This document shows, piece by piece, positions 34,415 through 44,323 of a DNA stretch of 64,000 bases. The first letter of the stretch is position 1. Each line of letters starts with the position of its first letter. The notes under the pieces were generated by a model, which was not told the DNA's origin, ran no database searches, and saw only the letters and a list, made by a program, of their open reading frames with translations. The stretch covers positions 124,001-188,000 of the forward strand of contig NZ_VIRL01000009.1 of NCBI RefSeq assembly GCF_006874465.1, read 5' to 3'. The stretch is from Microbispora bryophytorum (GTDB taxonomy: Bacteria > Actinomycetota > Actinomycetes > Streptosporangiales > Streptosporangiaceae). The translations under genes were made by a program, and so were the position numbers.

Positions 34415-34444
34415 ACGATGTCCGATGGAGCGCCCCCACGTCAA
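34415..34444 (-). promoter_or_regulatory. ilvBNC promoter
   Basis: A -35 TTGACG and a -10 CATCGT are separated by 18 bp. The -10 ends six bases before the leader ATG, consistent with a leaderless start. The -35 is near perfect and the -10 keeps only the A2 and T6 consensus. Confidence 0.55.
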
Positions 34445-34489
34445 ATCATCTGGGACACCCGTCTCGCCATCCAAGACACCCCACCCGCC

Positions 34490-34808
34490 GTGATCTTGGA
34501 GTTTGTCGCACGAAGGTCCGACGAACTGGGCGGACCCCCTTCGTGATCTTGCAGTTTGTCGCAGGCGACGGGGACGAGCTGCGGAATCCACCTTCGTGAT
34601 CATGCACGAACGCCCAAGAAGGAACGACGACCAGCACGAGCGCCAACCTGATCTTGCAGCCCGCGAGGCATTCGACCCGATGCATCCCACCTGCATGATC
34701 ACAAACAGGAAACACCCAGGTCGGGATGGGTGTACGTCATAAAACTGCAAGATCACCAAAGCCAAACGGCCTGGTAACGGCCTCGCGTGCGACAAACTAC
34801 AAGATCAC
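34490..34808. repeat. Dispersed 20-21 bp repeats in both orientations
   Basis: TGATCTTGNAGTTTGTCGCA occurs at 34490-34510 and 34543-34563 (plus) and at 34788-34808 (minus). Shorter relatives lie at 34649 (TGATCTTGCAG), 34741-34756 (minus) and GATCATGCA at about 34600 and 34692. The three best copies differ only at one central base. They fill the gap between ilvB and the GGDEF gene. Confidence 0.75.
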
Positions 34809-34830
34809 GGCGGTGGGGGGGGGGTGGGGG

Positions 34831-37581
34831 TTAGGCGGTGTTCTGGAGGGTGGTGGTGGGCCTCAGGGAGTCGACGCCGCGTGCGGTCATGGGACGGGCC
34901 ACCAGATAGCCCTGGCCGCGTGTGCAGCCCATCTTGCGCAGCAGGTCGAGTTGCTCGGGACGCTCGATGCCCTCGGCGACGACGATCAGGCCGAGGTCGT
35001 TGCCGAGTTGCACGATCGTCTTCGTCAGCAGGGTCAGCGTGTCGTCGCGGCCGAGCCCGGAGACGAACGACGGATCGATCTTGATCATGTCGACCGGCAG
35101 CTGGCGCAGGAACGCGAGCGACGCGTAGCCGGTGCCGAAGTCGTCGATGGCCAGCCGTACGCCGAGGGTCCTCAGCTCCGACAGCCTGCTGATCGTCTCC
35201 CCCGCGTCCTCGACCAGCATCTCCTCGATGACCTCAAGGGTCAGCGCGCTGGCGGGCAGCCCGCTCTCGCTCAGCGCCTCCGCCACGGTCTCCACGAAGC
35301 GCGGGGCCATGATCTGCCGGGTGGACAGGTTCAGCGCCAGCCCGATGTCCCAGGACGACGCGCGCCAGGCCGCCACCTCGCGGCACGCCTCGCGCAGGAT
35401 CCACTCGCTGAGCGGCACGATGATCCCGGTGTCCTCGGCGGGCCCGAGGAACTGCTCCGGCGGCACGAACGTGCTGCCCCTCCACCAGCGCACCAGCGCC
35501 TCGACGGCGGTCACCCGCGACGTCGCCAGGTCGACCACGGGCTGATACTCGATCGCGAACTGGTTCTCCAGCAGCGCCCGCTGCAGGTCGGAGGCGATCT
35601 CCAGGCGGCGCAGGACGTCGGCGTGCATGTGGGTGGCGAAGACCTCCATCCGGCGCCCGCCGAGCTCCTTGGCCCGCGACATCGCCACGTCGGCGTTGCG
35701 CAGCAGATCTCCGGGCGGCAGGTCCTCCTCGGCGAACGCCACACCGACGCTGGCCGTCAGCGCGACGTCCCGATCCGCGACCCGGAACGGCTCATTCGAG
35801 ACCGCGCGGACGAGCCGCTCGGCCAGGTCGATGGCGGTCTGCGCGTCGGCGCCGCCGGACCCGCCGCCCTCCAGCAGCACCGCGAACTCGTCTCCGCCCC
35901 ACCGGGCGAGCGTGTCGTCGGCCCGTACGGCCGAGCGCAGGCGGCGGGCGGCCTGACCGAGGAGGTGGTCGCCGCTGGCGTGGCCCACGGAGTCGTTGAC
36001 GGAGGTGAAGCCGTCGAGGTCCAGGAAGATCACCGCGGTCCCGCCGGCGCCGCGCCGGCTGAGCACGTCCCGGGCGCGTTCCTCGAAGTAGGCCCGGTTG
36101 GGCAGCCCGGTGACCCCGTCGTGGAAGGTCAGGTGGGTGACCTGGTTGCGCAGGGCCACCTGGTCGCTGAGGTCGCGGATCGTGACCAGGACGAGGTCGT
36201 CGTCGCGTACGTGCCGGGCGGCGACGGACTCGGTGGGACGCCAGGTGCCGTCGGAGGCCCGGAACCTGCAGGAGATGCGGGTGCCGCCCTCCTGCTCGGG
36301 CCCGTCGCCGTCCTCGTCCGTCATGCGGTCGAGCAGGGCCTGTACGGCCGGCAGGTCCTCGGGGTGGATGTAGTCGAAGATCGACCGGAAGGCGAAGTCC
36401 TCGGGGCAGTAGCCGTACGTCGTCTCCAGACCGGGGCCCGCCTCCTGGATGACCCCGGCGGGGTCGCACACGAGCACGACGTCGCCGGTGTTCTCGGCCA
36501 GCCTGCGCAGTTGCTGCTCGCCGACGTCGACGAGCCGGCGCATGCCCGCGGTCTCGACCAGGAGCACGAACAGCCGGCCGAGCAGGACGAGGACGACCGA
36601 GGCGGCCACGACCACCAGGGCGGCGTCGCGGCTGCCGCCGATCGCGTACAGGGTGGCGACGAGCGTGGCCGCGGCGACCAGCACGAGCGGCGTGGCGGCC
36701 GTCAGCGCGGCGGCCAGCGGTCTGGCCGGCCGGTCCTCCTGCACCCACGGGGCGACGGCGAGGACCAGCAGCATGGCCGGGACCACGAGCCCTGCCGCGA
36801 GCGGCGGAGTGTCGCCGTCGAGACGGGCGAGGGCCGTTGCCATCTCGGCCACCGTTATCGCGGTGAGCACCCCCACGCCGGTGAGCCCGACCACCCGGTT
36901 GCCCGACCGGGAGGCCGCCACGGCCGGTGTCACCGCGCAGGTCGCGAGCAGGCAGACCACGGGCAGCGCGAGCGCGACGAAGAAGGCTCCGGTGTCCTCC
37001 GCCTTCCTGAACGCCGGGCCGAGCACGGCGACCCAGGCCACGGCGAAGACCGACGCCGCGCCCAGGTAGGCGTCGGCCGCCTGGCGTATCACCCCGCGCG
37101 TGAACGCGGGTGGTTTCACCGACATGCCGCAGCCGATGGCGAGCAGCACCGATCCGACGAGCATGAGCAGGTCGGCGAACGTGAGCACGAACGGCGTGCC
37201 GTCGGCCACGGGACGCACGCCGACGCCGAGGAGCCAGGTCAGCGACCCGGCGGCCATCCACCGCCAGGCGCCGGACTGCCTGCGGTGGGCGGGGACGACG
37301 CGGGAGGCGGCCATGATCAGTGAGATCGCGGCGAGCAGCCCGGTGACGACCCCCGCGATCGCGGTCACGACCGGCGCCGAGCCTCCGGTGACCAGGGCCA
37401 CGACGACCGCCACCGCGCCGAGACCGGCCGCGGTGGTGAGTGGGACCCGGGGGTCACGCCTGGCTTTCACGCGCGTCGCCTCTGCACCCGTCGCCGCTTC
37501 ACCGCCGGGCGTCATGGCCTCCGGGGTTTCGGCGGAGGCCGGAATCGCATAAGCGTCGCCGGGTTCGGTGGGGTGTGTCAT
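34831..37581 (-). CDS. Membrane PAS-GGDEF-EAL cyclic di-GMP protein
   Basis: The product has 916 residues. About nine hydrophobic helices (residues 45-345) form a membrane sensor. A PAS domain follows (about 365-480: ENTGDVVLVCDPAGVIQEAG, GYCPEDFAFRSIFDYIHPED), then GGDEF (about 490-655) with an intact RWGGDEFAVLL and the inhibitory RADD site five residues before it. The EAL domain comes last (about 660-905) with EALVRWW, LTLEVIEEML and AIDDFGTGYASLAFLRQLPV. Both synthesis and hydrolysis motifs look intact. In actinomycetes such proteins set developmental timing through c-di-GMP. It stands alone, upstream of the ilvB repeats. Confidence 0.93.
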   Translation of the reverse strand: MTHPTEPGDAYAIPASAETPEAMTPGGEAATGAEATRVKARRDPRVPLTTAAGLGAVAVVVALVTGGSAPVVTAIAGVVTGLLAAISLIMAASRVVPAHRRQSGAWRWMAAGSLTWLLGVGVRPVADGTPFVLTFADLLMLVGSVLLAIGCGMSVKPPAFTRGVIRQAADAYLGAASVFAVAWVAVLGPAFRKAEDTGAFFVALALPVVCLLATCAVTPAVAASRSGNRVVGLTGVGVLTAITVAEMATALARLDGDTPPLAAGLVVPAMLLVLAVAPWVQEDRPARPLAAALTAATPLVLVAAATLVATLYAIGGSRDAALVVVAASVVLVLLGRLFVLLVETAGMRRLVDVGEQQLRRLAENTGDVVLVCDPAGVIQEAGPGLETTYGYCPEDFAFRSIFDYIHPEDLPAVQALLDRMTDEDGDGPEQEGGTRISCRFRASDGTWRPTESVAARHVRDDDLVLVTIRDLSDQVALRNQVTHLTFHDGVTGLPNRAYFEERARDVLSRRGAGGTAVIFLDLDGFTSVNDSVGHASGDHLLGQAARRLRSAVRADDTLARWGGDEFAVLLEGGGSGGADAQTAIDLAERLVRAVSNEPFRVADRDVALTASVGVAFAEEDLPPGDLLRNADVAMSRAKELGGRRMEVFATHMHADVLRRLEIASDLQRALLENQFAIEYQPVVDLATSRVTAVEALVRWWRGSTFVPPEQFLGPAEDTGIIVPLSEWILREACREVAAWRASSWDIGLALNLSTRQIMAPRFVETVAEALSESGLPASALTLEVIEEMLVEDAGETISRLSELRTLGVRLAIDDFGTGYASLAFLRQLPVDMIKIDPSFVSGLGRDDTLTLLTKTIVQLGNDLGLIVVAEGIERPEQLDLLRKMGCTRGQGYLVARPMTARGVDSLRPTTTLQNTA

Positions 37582-37770
37582 GGCTGCCCCTCCCGTTCTC
37601 GACTCGGCTTTACTCTCCCTGTCACATGGCCAGTGTGCGCACTGCCGCTGATCGAGAGGGGGACAACGAGCGAGTCGTCACCGATCTGATAACCAGCCGC
37701 GCACGCTGAGCTCCACCGTACGCACCCCAGGTCACGGGGCAGCCACGTTCCGGAATCCTTAATGGAGCGG

Positions 37771-38691
37771 TCAGTAATGGCCGGTGATCATGTTATCGAG
37801 TGGACGGCCCGTCAGATGCCGAATCACCTGTTCCCGCACCAGCCGCCGCGTACGCCGGATGGACGCGGGCGTGCTGCCGGCGATGTGCGGGGTGATGAAG
37901 ACCCCCGGCGCGGTCCAGAGCGGGTGATCGGACGGCAGCGGTTCGACAGGGGTGACGTCGAGCGCCGCCAGCAGCCTGCCCGTCCGCAACTCGGCCAGCA
38001 GCGCGTCGGCGTCCACGACCGAGCCGCGTGCGGCGTTCACCAGCAGCGCGCCGTCCTTCATCCGGGCGAGGAACTCGGCGTCCACGAGACCGGCCGTCCC
38101 CGCCGTGGCGGGCACCAGCAGCACGACCACGTCCGCGGCGGGCAGCAGCGCGGGCAGCTCGTCCTGGCCGTGGACGTTGTCCCTGGCCGTGCGCGCCACC
38201 CGGACGATGTCCACCTCGAATCCGGCCAGACGCCGCTCGAGCGCCTCGCCGATCGAGCCGTACCCGACGATCAGCACGGTGGAGTCGGCGAGGACGCCGG
38301 TGTGGCGGTAGGCCCACTCGCGTCTGGCCTGGGCGGCAGCGAATCCGGGGAACTCCCGCAGCATGGCGATCATCGCGCCCACCGCCCACTCGGCCGTGCC
38401 CGCGTCGTGGACCCCCCGCGCGTTGCACAGGACCGCCTTCGGCGGCACGTGCGGCAGGTAGGGCTCGACCCCCGCCGTCACGGTCTGCAGCAGGCGGAGG
38501 CCGGTCATGCGGCCCAGAAGGCCGGGGGTGTCCGGCACCGGGACCAGCGGAGGCACCCAGATCTCCACCTCCTCGGGCGGGCCGGGCGGCGGCGTCCTCC
38601 CGTCGTACACGGCGCAGTCGAGGGCGGGGAGCCCCTCGGGAAGTTCCGTGAGTGCGGCGGCGATGTCCTGTGATGCGACCCAGATCTTCAC
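37771..38691 (-). CDS. D-isomer-specific 2-hydroxyacid dehydrogenase
   Basis: The product has 306 residues with a GTG start at VKIWVASQDIAAAL. The NAD-binding motif VGYGSIGEALERRL lies near 145-158. Catalytic segments are VNAARGSVVDADAL (Arg), DVTPVEPLPSDHPLW (Glu) and ITPHIAGSTPASIRRT (His). The substrate is unknown; it could be a hydroxypyruvate or phosphoglycerate-like reductase. TAGGTT ends seven bases before the GTG, so the mRNA is probably leaderless. It is divergent from the PQQ sugar dehydrogenase with a 65-bp gap. Confidence 0.88.
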   Translation of the reverse strand: MKIWVASQDIAAALTELPEGLPALDCAVYDGRTPPPGPPEEVEIWVPPLVPVPDTPGLLGRMTGLRLLQTVTAGVEPYLPHVPPKAVLCNARGVHDAGTAEWAVGAMIAMLREFPGFAAAQARREWAYRHTGVLADSTVLIVGYGSIGEALERRLAGFEVDIVRVARTARDNVHGQDELPALLPAADVVVLLVPATAGTAGLVDAEFLARMKDGALLVNAARGSVVDADALLAELRTGRLLAALDVTPVEPLPSDHPLWTAPGVFITPHIAGSTPASIRRTRRLVREQVIRHLTGRPLDNMITGHY

Positions 38692-38756
38692 GATGAACAA
38701 CCTAGGGAACCATCGCCCCCGCCAGCGAGTATGGGTACGTGAGGAGGTCATCGGGA

Positions 38757-39938
38757 ATGGCGAACAGGCACGGCGTGGGCGCGGCGCTTCTGGGTGCGGC
38801 CCTTATGACGGCGACGGTGGCGTGCGGGGCGGGTGAGGAGGGCGGGGGCAGGACTCCCCCGCCGCTGCCCGCCGCGAGCGACACGGGCGCCACCGGGGGT
38901 GTCACCACGGGTGCCGCTCCGGGCGCTTCGGGCGCCTCCACGGGCGCTTCTACCGGCGCCGGTGAGACGAATGTCACACCGGCGGCGCCGCGCACACTGG
39001 TCACCGGTCTGGCGGTGCCGTGGGCGATCGCGTTCCTGCCCGGCGGCGACGCGCTGGTGACCGAGCGCGAGTCCGCGCGGCTACTGCGGGTCACACCACG
39101 CGGCCAGGTCCACGAGGCCGGCGTGATCGAGGGAGTGTCCGCGAGCGGCGAGGGCGGCCTGCTGGGCGTGGCCGTCTCGCCCCGCTACGCCGCCGACCAC
39201 TTCGTCTTCGTCTACTTCACCGCCCAGAACGACAACCGGATCGTCCGCTACCGCTACGACGAACGGCTCTCCGACCGCCGGGTGATCGTCAGCGGCATCC
39301 CGAAGGGGGCCATCCACAACGGGGGCCGCCTCGCCTTCGGCCCCGACGGCTACCTGTACGCCTCGACCGGGGAGACCGGCGAACGCGGCATGGCCCAGGA
39401 CAGGAGCTCGCTGGGCGGCAAGATCCTGCGCATGACGGTGGACGGCCGGCCCGCCCCGGGCAACCCCTTCGGCACCCTGGTGTGGACCTACGGGCACCGC
39501 AACGTGCAGGGCCTGGCCTGGGACGACCGGGGGCACATGTACGCCACCGAGTTCGGCCAGAACACCTATGACGAGATCAACCTCATCGAGAAGGGCCACA
39601 ACTACGGCTGGCCGGAGGTCGAGGGGGTGAGCGGCCGGCCCGGATACACCGACCCGCTGCTCACCTGGTCGACCGCCGAGGCGTCGCCGTCCGGCCTCGC
39701 GTACGCCCGGGGGGCGCTGTGGGCCGGGGCGCTGCGCGGCGAGCGCCTCTGGCGCGTGCCGGTGGACGCTTCGGGGCGCGTCGGCCGTCCCACCGCGCTC
39801 TTCACGGGCGAGTACGGCAGGCTGCGCGCGGTGGCCGCCGCGCCCGGCGGCACGCTGTGGGTGAGCACCAGCAACCAGGACGGGCGCGGATCCCCCCGGG
39901 ACGGCGACGACCGGATCCTGGTGGTGCGGCCCTCCTGA
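38757..39938 (+). CDS. PQQ-dependent sugar dehydrogenase lipoprotein
   Basis: The product has 393 residues. The leader (MANRHGVGAALLGAALMTAT) ends in a lipobox, TVAC, so it is a lipid-anchored extracellular protein. A Gly/Ala/Thr linker (about 35-75) precedes a six-bladed beta-propeller of the soluble glucose dehydrogenase/GSDH family (about 80-393: VPWAIAFLPGGDALVTERES, IHNGGRLAFGPDGYLYASTG, WTYGHRNVQGLAWDDRGHMY). Relatives oxidise aldoses with PQQ and calcium. The ATG at 38757 follows GAGGAGG. Its stop lies at the edge of a tandem repeat. Confidence 0.9.
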   Translation: MANRHGVGAALLGAALMTATVACGAGEEGGGRTPPPLPAASDTGATGGVTTGAAPGASGASTGASTGAGETNVTPAAPRTLVTGLAVPWAIAFLPGGDALVTERESARLLRVTPRGQVHEAGVIEGVSASGEGGLLGVAVSPRYAADHFVFVYFTAQNDNRIVRYRYDERLSDRRVIVSGIPKGAIHNGGRLAFGPDGYLYASTGETGERGMAQDRSSLGGKILRMTVDGRPAPGNPFGTLVWTYGHRNVQGLAWDDRGHMYATEFGQNTYDEINLIEKGHNYGWPEVEGVSGRPGYTDPLLTWSTAEASPSGLAYARGALWAGALRGERLWRVPVDASGRVGRPTALFTGEYGRLRAVAAAPGGTLWVSTSNQDGRGSPRDGDDRILVVRPS

Positions 39939-40052
39939 TCAGCGCCTTCCGATCAGCGCCCTCCTGATCAGCGCCATCCGATCAGCGCCATCCGATCAGC
40001 GCCATCCGATCAGCGCCACTGATCAGGGCCGCTGATCGGCGTCTCTGATCAG
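39935..40052. repeat. TGATCA-containing tandem repeat between convergent genes (unit about 14 bp)
   Basis: Eight or more units of GATCAGCGCC(A/C/T)TCC fill the 110 bp between the two stops. Several contain TGATCA, which carries TGA on both strands. The TGA of both flanking genes is part of the array. Confidence 0.85.
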
Positions 40053-42034
40053 CGGCAGACGACCTCGGCCTGGGCGCGGTAGGAGGTGCGGAAGGTCTGC
40101 CGGGAGACCGCCTCGCCGTCCTCCCGCAGCACCCACGTCACCACGGCGGTGAAACCGGGCTGCCCGTGCGTCGCCACGCAGCCGGGCCCGTAACCGGTCA
40201 CAGCGGGCAGGGAGACCTGCTGCCCGACGACCGGCCCCTCCAGGCCCACGTCGTACCGCTTGGTGCTCCACAGCGTCACGGTCAGCGAGGTGCCGGTGGC
40301 GGACGCGTGGACGAGCACTCCGTACGGCGAGTCGTTCCTCCAGCGCAGGTCGGGACCGGGGAAGGACACGGCGGCCTCGACGCCGACCGGCAGGTGTGCG
40401 GCGTGGACCTCGGGCGGCGTGTGCTCGGAGACCCGGAGCCCGGCCCGGATCACGGCGTTCATCAGGGTGGTCGCGACCTGGGTCATCCCCGCCGCCTCCG
40501 TACCGGCCCGGCCGTGGATCATGGTGGGGCCGATGCCGTCGAAGCCCGCCGCCGCGGTGCGCGGGCCCACGACCTCGTTGAACGAGAACGTCTCCCCCGG
40601 TCTCACCAGGTGGCCGTCGAGGAGCGCGGCGGCCCTGCGGATGTTGCCCGCGCTCTGGGGACAGCAGGCGTAGGAGGTGGTGAAACGGCCGGCCTCCTCC
40701 CGGACCCCCATCCGCTGCACCGCGTCGTCGGTGATCCGCGGCGGCCCGTTCACGACCGGCACGGCCACCGTACGGCCGCCGCCGTCGAGAGCGGTCAGCA
40801 CGTCCGCGGCGAGGCGGTCGGTGTCCACCCGGTCGCCCGGCCTGCCGGGCACCAGGACCGGCCGGCCGTCCTCGATCGTGAGATCGGCGTCGCGGGCGAC
40901 CCGCGCGGAGCCGACCAGCGTGGGCTCGACGCCGGCGATCGCCGCCTCGGCGTCGAAGCGCGGCCGCAGGACCGCTCCGTCAGGCGCGAACGTCAGGTGC
41001 CGCGCCAGCGTGGCCGGCGACAGGCTGACGGCCGCGGTCCCGTTGGTCAGCGTGAGCGGCGCGGCCACCGCGCGTCTCGCCCAGCGCAGGGCGCGCCGCA
41101 CCTCGGCACGGGTGATGTGCGGCAGATCCCGCACCGTGGGCACCACCACGACCGCCTCCGGGTCGAGGTACCCCCTGACGATCTGGTCGGCCGTCGCTCT
41201 CCTGTCGATGAGGCGGCCCACCCGCGGATACGCCGGGACCGGGGTGACCCCGTCGAACGTGACGTCGCCCTCGCGCCCCGGGCGCTCCAGTGGCGCGGCG
41301 ATGACCCTGGCCACCGCCTCGTCGAGTTTGCGGCGGTCCACGGACACGACCGGCTTCACCTCGCGGGTGCCGGTCAGCCCGCTCCACACCTCCGGCGGGC
41401 TGGGGAAGCCCCCCGGCGCGGCGTAGACCGTGGCCTCGGCGTCGAGCATCAGACCGGCCTGCTGCGGGTCCACGGTCAGCCGGCGCGTGCCCTGCCGTAC
41501 GATCATGGGCGTTCTGACCTGGGCGTACAGCCGTTCACCCAACGTGGCGACGGCCTCGGTCCTGCTCTGTCCGCCGATGTCCACGCCGAGCACCGTGGTG
41601 CCGGGAAGGACCTTCCCCATCATGGAGACGGCCGGCACGAGATAGAGCATCAGGAGCAACGCCGCCAGGCCGATCAGCGCACGCCGGAGCGTACGGCTCT
41701 GGGAAACGGGGTCGAGCCGTTCGAGGTCCGGCGACGGGCCGACGGCGGGTTCCTCGCGTATCAGGCGCTCCGGGACACGCCACGGTTCGACCGGCGGAGC
41801 CGGCGGCGGGAGGTTTCCGTTACCGGACGGCTTGGCCGCCGGAGCGGCGGGAGCGGAAGGTTCGGCGAAGATGTCGGCCGAGACTCCCGGGGGGAGGGCC
41901 GATACCCCGCGGGGCAGCGAGGTGACGCCGCGCACCGGGTGTTTGTGCGGAGGAGCGGACGGTTTGTGTGGAGGAGCGGACGCCGCCCCGGACGGATCCG
42001 TGGGCGGGTCGACGGACGCTCCGGCGTTGCGCAC
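40049..42034 (-). CDS. VanW-family membrane-anchored cell-wall protein
   Basis: The product has 661 residues with a GTG start. A long disordered Pro/Ala/Ser N-terminus (1-115, cytosolic) leads to one membrane helix (about 118-136: ALIGLAALLLMLYLVPAVS). Outside are two peptidoglycan-binding-like domains (about 150-400, with TTVLGVDIGGQSRTEAVATL) and the VanW domain (about 470-610: RFTTSYACCPQSAGNIRRAA, VRPGETFSFNEVVGPRTAAA). The usual GGGxxQVxTTLyNA motif is altered to EAAGMTQVATTLMNAV. A short G5-like tail ends the protein. The VanW role is not established; it is probably wall-associated. Confidence 0.87.
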   Translation of the reverse strand: MRNAGASVDPPTDPSGAASAPPHKPSAPPHKHPVRGVTSLPRGVSALPPGVSADIFAEPSAPAAPAAKPSGNGNLPPPAPPVEPWRVPERLIREEPAVGPSPDLERLDPVSQSRTLRRALIGLAALLLMLYLVPAVSMMGKVLPGTTVLGVDIGGQSRTEAVATLGERLYAQVRTPMIVRQGTRRLTVDPQQAGLMLDAEATVYAAPGGFPSPPEVWSGLTGTREVKPVVSVDRRKLDEAVARVIAAPLERPGREGDVTFDGVTPVPAYPRVGRLIDRRATADQIVRGYLDPEAVVVVPTVRDLPHITRAEVRRALRWARRAVAAPLTLTNGTAAVSLSPATLARHLTFAPDGAVLRPRFDAEAAIAGVEPTLVGSARVARDADLTIEDGRPVLVPGRPGDRVDTDRLAADVLTALDGGGRTVAVPVVNGPPRITDDAVQRMGVREEAGRFTTSYACCPQSAGNIRRAAALLDGHLVRPGETFSFNEVVGPRTAAAGFDGIGPTMIHGRAGTEAAGMTQVATTLMNAVIRAGLRVSEHTPPEVHAAHLPVGVEAAVSFPGPDLRWRNDSPYGVLVHASATGTSLTVTLWSTKRYDVGLEGPVVGQQVSLPAVTGYGPGCVATHGQPGFTAVVTWVLREDGEAVSRQTFRTSYRAQAEVVCR

Positions 42035-42227
42035 GCCTCGGTCTCCTCCAGCTCAAGGTCAACAACGATCAGTTAACCCTAAAACACCCTCTGCTGGATA
42101 CGTCCTGACGCAACGCCGACGGCCGGCCACACGGAATCGTGACCGGCCGTTCTCACGCCCTGCCGCGGGCGGCCCAGACGCCGCCTCGGCGGATTCGCAC
42201 GGCGAGGCGGCGTTCGTCAGGGCTTCC

Positions 42228-43736
42228 TCAGCCCTGGACGCCGAGCTTCTCCAGGATCAGCTCACGGGCCCGGCCCGCGTCCGCCTTGCCCCGGCTGGCC
42301 TTCATGACGCCGCCGACCAGCGCGCCCACGGCGGCGATCTTCCCGCCGCGCACCTTCTCCGCGGCGTCGGCGTTGTCCGCCAGCACCTGGTCGATGATCG
42401 CCGACAGCTCGCCCTCGTCGCTGACCACCTGCAGGCCGCGCTTGTCCACGACCTCGTCCGGGCCGCCCTCGCCGGCGAGCACGCCCTCCAGCACCTGGCG
42501 GGCCAGCTTGTCGTTCAGCGCGCCGGAGGCGACCAGCTCGGCCACCCGGGCGACCTGAGCCGGGGTGATGGGCAGGTCGGCGAGCACCGTGGCCGACTCG
42601 TTGGCCCGCCGGGCCAGCTCGCCCATCCACCACTTGCGCGCGTCGGCGGCGGGAGCGCCCGCGGCCACCGTCGCCTCGACCAGGTCGATCGCGTCGGCGT
42701 TGTGCATGGCCGCCATGTCCAGGTCGGACACGCCCCACTCCTGCTGGAGCCGCGTGCGCCGCGCCGACGGAAGCTCGGGCAGCGCCGCCTTCAGCGACTC
42801 GACCCAGGCCGGGTCGGGCGCGATCGGCAGCAGGTCGGGCTCGGGGAAGTAGCGGTAGTCCTGCGCCTCCTCCTTCGACCGTCCCGAGGTCGTCTGCCCG
42901 GTGTCCTCGTGGAAGTGGCGGGTCTCCTGCACGATCCGGCCGCCCCCGGCGAGGATCGCCGCCTGACGCTCGATCTCCCCTCGGACCGCCCGCTCGACGC
43001 TGCGCAGCGAGTTGACGTTCTTGGTCTCCGTACGGGTGCCCCACTCGGTGGTGCCGCGCGGCATCAGCGAGACGTTGACGTCGCAGCGCAGCGAGCCCTG
43101 CTCCATCCGCACGTCGGACACGCCGAGCGAGCGCATCACCTCGCGCAGCTCGGTGACGTACGCGCGGGCGACCTCCGGGGCGAGCCGGTCGGTGCCCTCG
43201 ATCGGCTTGGTCACGATCTCGACGAGCGGGATGCCGGCCCGGTTGTAGTCGACGATCGAGTAGTCGGCGCCGTGGATCCGCCCGGTCGCGCCCCCCACGT
43301 GGGTGGACTTGCCGGTGTCCTCCTCCAGGTGCACCCGCTCGATCTCCACGCGGACGGTCTTCCCGTCCACCTCAACGTCCAGGTAGCCGTCCGTGCACAG
43401 CGGCTCGTCGTACTGGCTGATCTGGTAGTTCTTCGGCATGTCCGGATAGAAGTAGTTCTTCCGGGCCATCCGGCACCACGTCGCGATGGTGCAGTTGAGC
43501 GCGAGGCCGATCCGGATCGTCGACTCGATCGCCTTCTCGTTGGCCGTCGGCAGCGAGCCGGGCAGCGCCAGGCACACCGGGCAGACGTGCGTGTTCGGCG
43601 GCGCGCCGAAGGCCGTCGGGCAGCCGCAGAACATCTTCGAGGCGGTGCCAAGCTCGACGTGCGTCTCCAGCCCCAGCACCGGCTCGAAGCGCTCCAGCGC
43701 CTCGTCGTACGGCATGAGCGTCTCAGTGCTGCTCAC
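42228..43736 (-). CDS. gatB: Aspartyl/glutamyl-tRNA(Asn/Gln) amidotransferase subunit B
   Basis: The product has 502 residues with a GTG start. The GatB cradle domain (1-295) has [20 protein letters not shown] with the zinc cysteines (CGCP, CPVC) and [20 protein letters not shown]. The helical and YqeY-like tail (about 350-500) ends [20 protein letters not shown]. It binds the tRNA and phosphorylates Glu- or Asp-tRNA before amidation. The start GTGA overlaps the stop of the DUF4276 gene, so gatB depends on translation of that gene. Normally gatB follows gatA directly. Confidence 0.97.
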   Translation of the reverse strand: MSSTETLMPYDEALERFEPVLGLETHVELGTASKMFCGCPTAFGAPPNTHVCPVCLALPGSLPTANEKAIESTIRIGLALNCTIATWCRMARKNYFYPDMPKNYQISQYDEPLCTDGYLDVEVDGKTVRVEIERVHLEEDTGKSTHVGGATGRIHGADYSIVDYNRAGIPLVEIVTKPIEGTDRLAPEVARAYVTELREVMRSLGVSDVRMEQGSLRCDVNVSLMPRGTTEWGTRTETKNVNSLRSVERAVRGEIERQAAILAGGGRIVQETRHFHEDTGQTTSGRSKEEAQDYRYFPEPDLLPIAPDPAWVESLKAALPELPSARRTRLQQEWGVSDLDMAAMHNADAIDLVEATVAAGAPAADARKWWMGELARRANESATVLADLPITPAQVARVAELVASGALNDKLARQVLEGVLAGEGGPDEVVDKRGLQVVSDEGELSAIIDQVLADNADAAEKVRGGKIAAVGALVGGVMKASRGKADAGRARELILEKLGVQG

Positions 43737-44323
43737 AGGTAACCAAGTCCCTTCAATGCGTTCCTCGCGTCGGAGACCCAGTCCGCGTACGCGGGCACCT
43801 GGGCGAGGACGTCGAGGTCGATGTTACGAGCGATGTATTCGAAGTAGTCACGAACGGGTTTCCCGCGGCGCGGCGCCACCTCGGCGAGGACCCGCTTGGG
43901 ATCTGCGATCTTCTCGACATCCCGCGGTCGGGCGGGCAGCCGTCCCTGGTCGCTCCCGCTCAACCGGCGCCACACGCCGGCGTCCGCGAGGAGCCAGGCC
44001 TCGGTCTCCTGAACCGGCACCAGCGCGATCACCGGTGTGGGCAGTCCCGAGTCGCGCACGACCCGGTTCGCCTTGTCCCGCTCCCTGTGATCGTTGTGGA
44101 CGAAGAGCAGGTGGCAGTCGCTCGCCAGCTCGCGCAGCGCGCCGGTCGTCCTGCCGTGCTCGTAGATCGACCGGCAGGCGCCGATCTCGGTGCTCTCCAC
44201 GTCGACGGCGCAGCGAGAGGACTGCGCGGTGAGCTCCCGAAGCTGCCGCGAGATCACCACGCCGAGGAAGACCTCGTCGGTCTCGCCCTCGGCGATCAGT
44301 CCGGGCACCAGCGGCCTGCTCAT
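43733..44323 (-). CDS. DUF4276 family TOPRIM-like protein, partner of the adjacent ATPase
   Basis: The product has 196 residues. The N-terminal strand [20 protein letters not shown] (7-26) with an EGETD acid site, the segment [17 protein letters not shown] (72-88) with clustered acids, and [14 protein letters not shown] (101-114) are hallmarks of DUF4276, a family related to TOPRIM nuclease folds. It is read from an ATG overlapping the stop of the SMC-type ATPase, and its own stop overlaps the gatB start. ATPase plus TOPRIM pairs include OLD-type and PARIS-type antiphage systems; in PARIS the second protein is DUF4435, not this family. Function here is inferred from the pairing. It may act on nucleic acid or tRNA. 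Confidence 0.82.
   Translation of the reverse strand: MSRPLVPGLIAEGETDEVFLGVVISRQLRELTAQSSRCAVDVESTEIGACRSIYEHGRTTGALRELASDCHLLFVHNDHRERDKANRVVRDSGLPTPVIALVPVQETEAWLLADAGVWRRLSGSDQGRLPARPRDVEKIADPKRVLAEVAPRRGKPVRDYFEYIARNIDLDVLAQVPAYADWVSDARNALKGLGYL

Larger units (their letters stand above)
34409..34830. other. Non-coding region with repeats between ilvB and the GGDEF-EAL gene
   Basis: About 420 bp. It contains the ilvB promoter at its left end, then the dispersed repeats and a poly-G tract at about 34814-34829. I see no convincing gene; base composition is less GC-rich than the neighbouring genes. Confidence 0.6.

Noticed and set aside
39935-40052. Possible CRISPR array
   Set aside because: Units are about 14 bp and directly adjacent, without unique spacers or cas genes.
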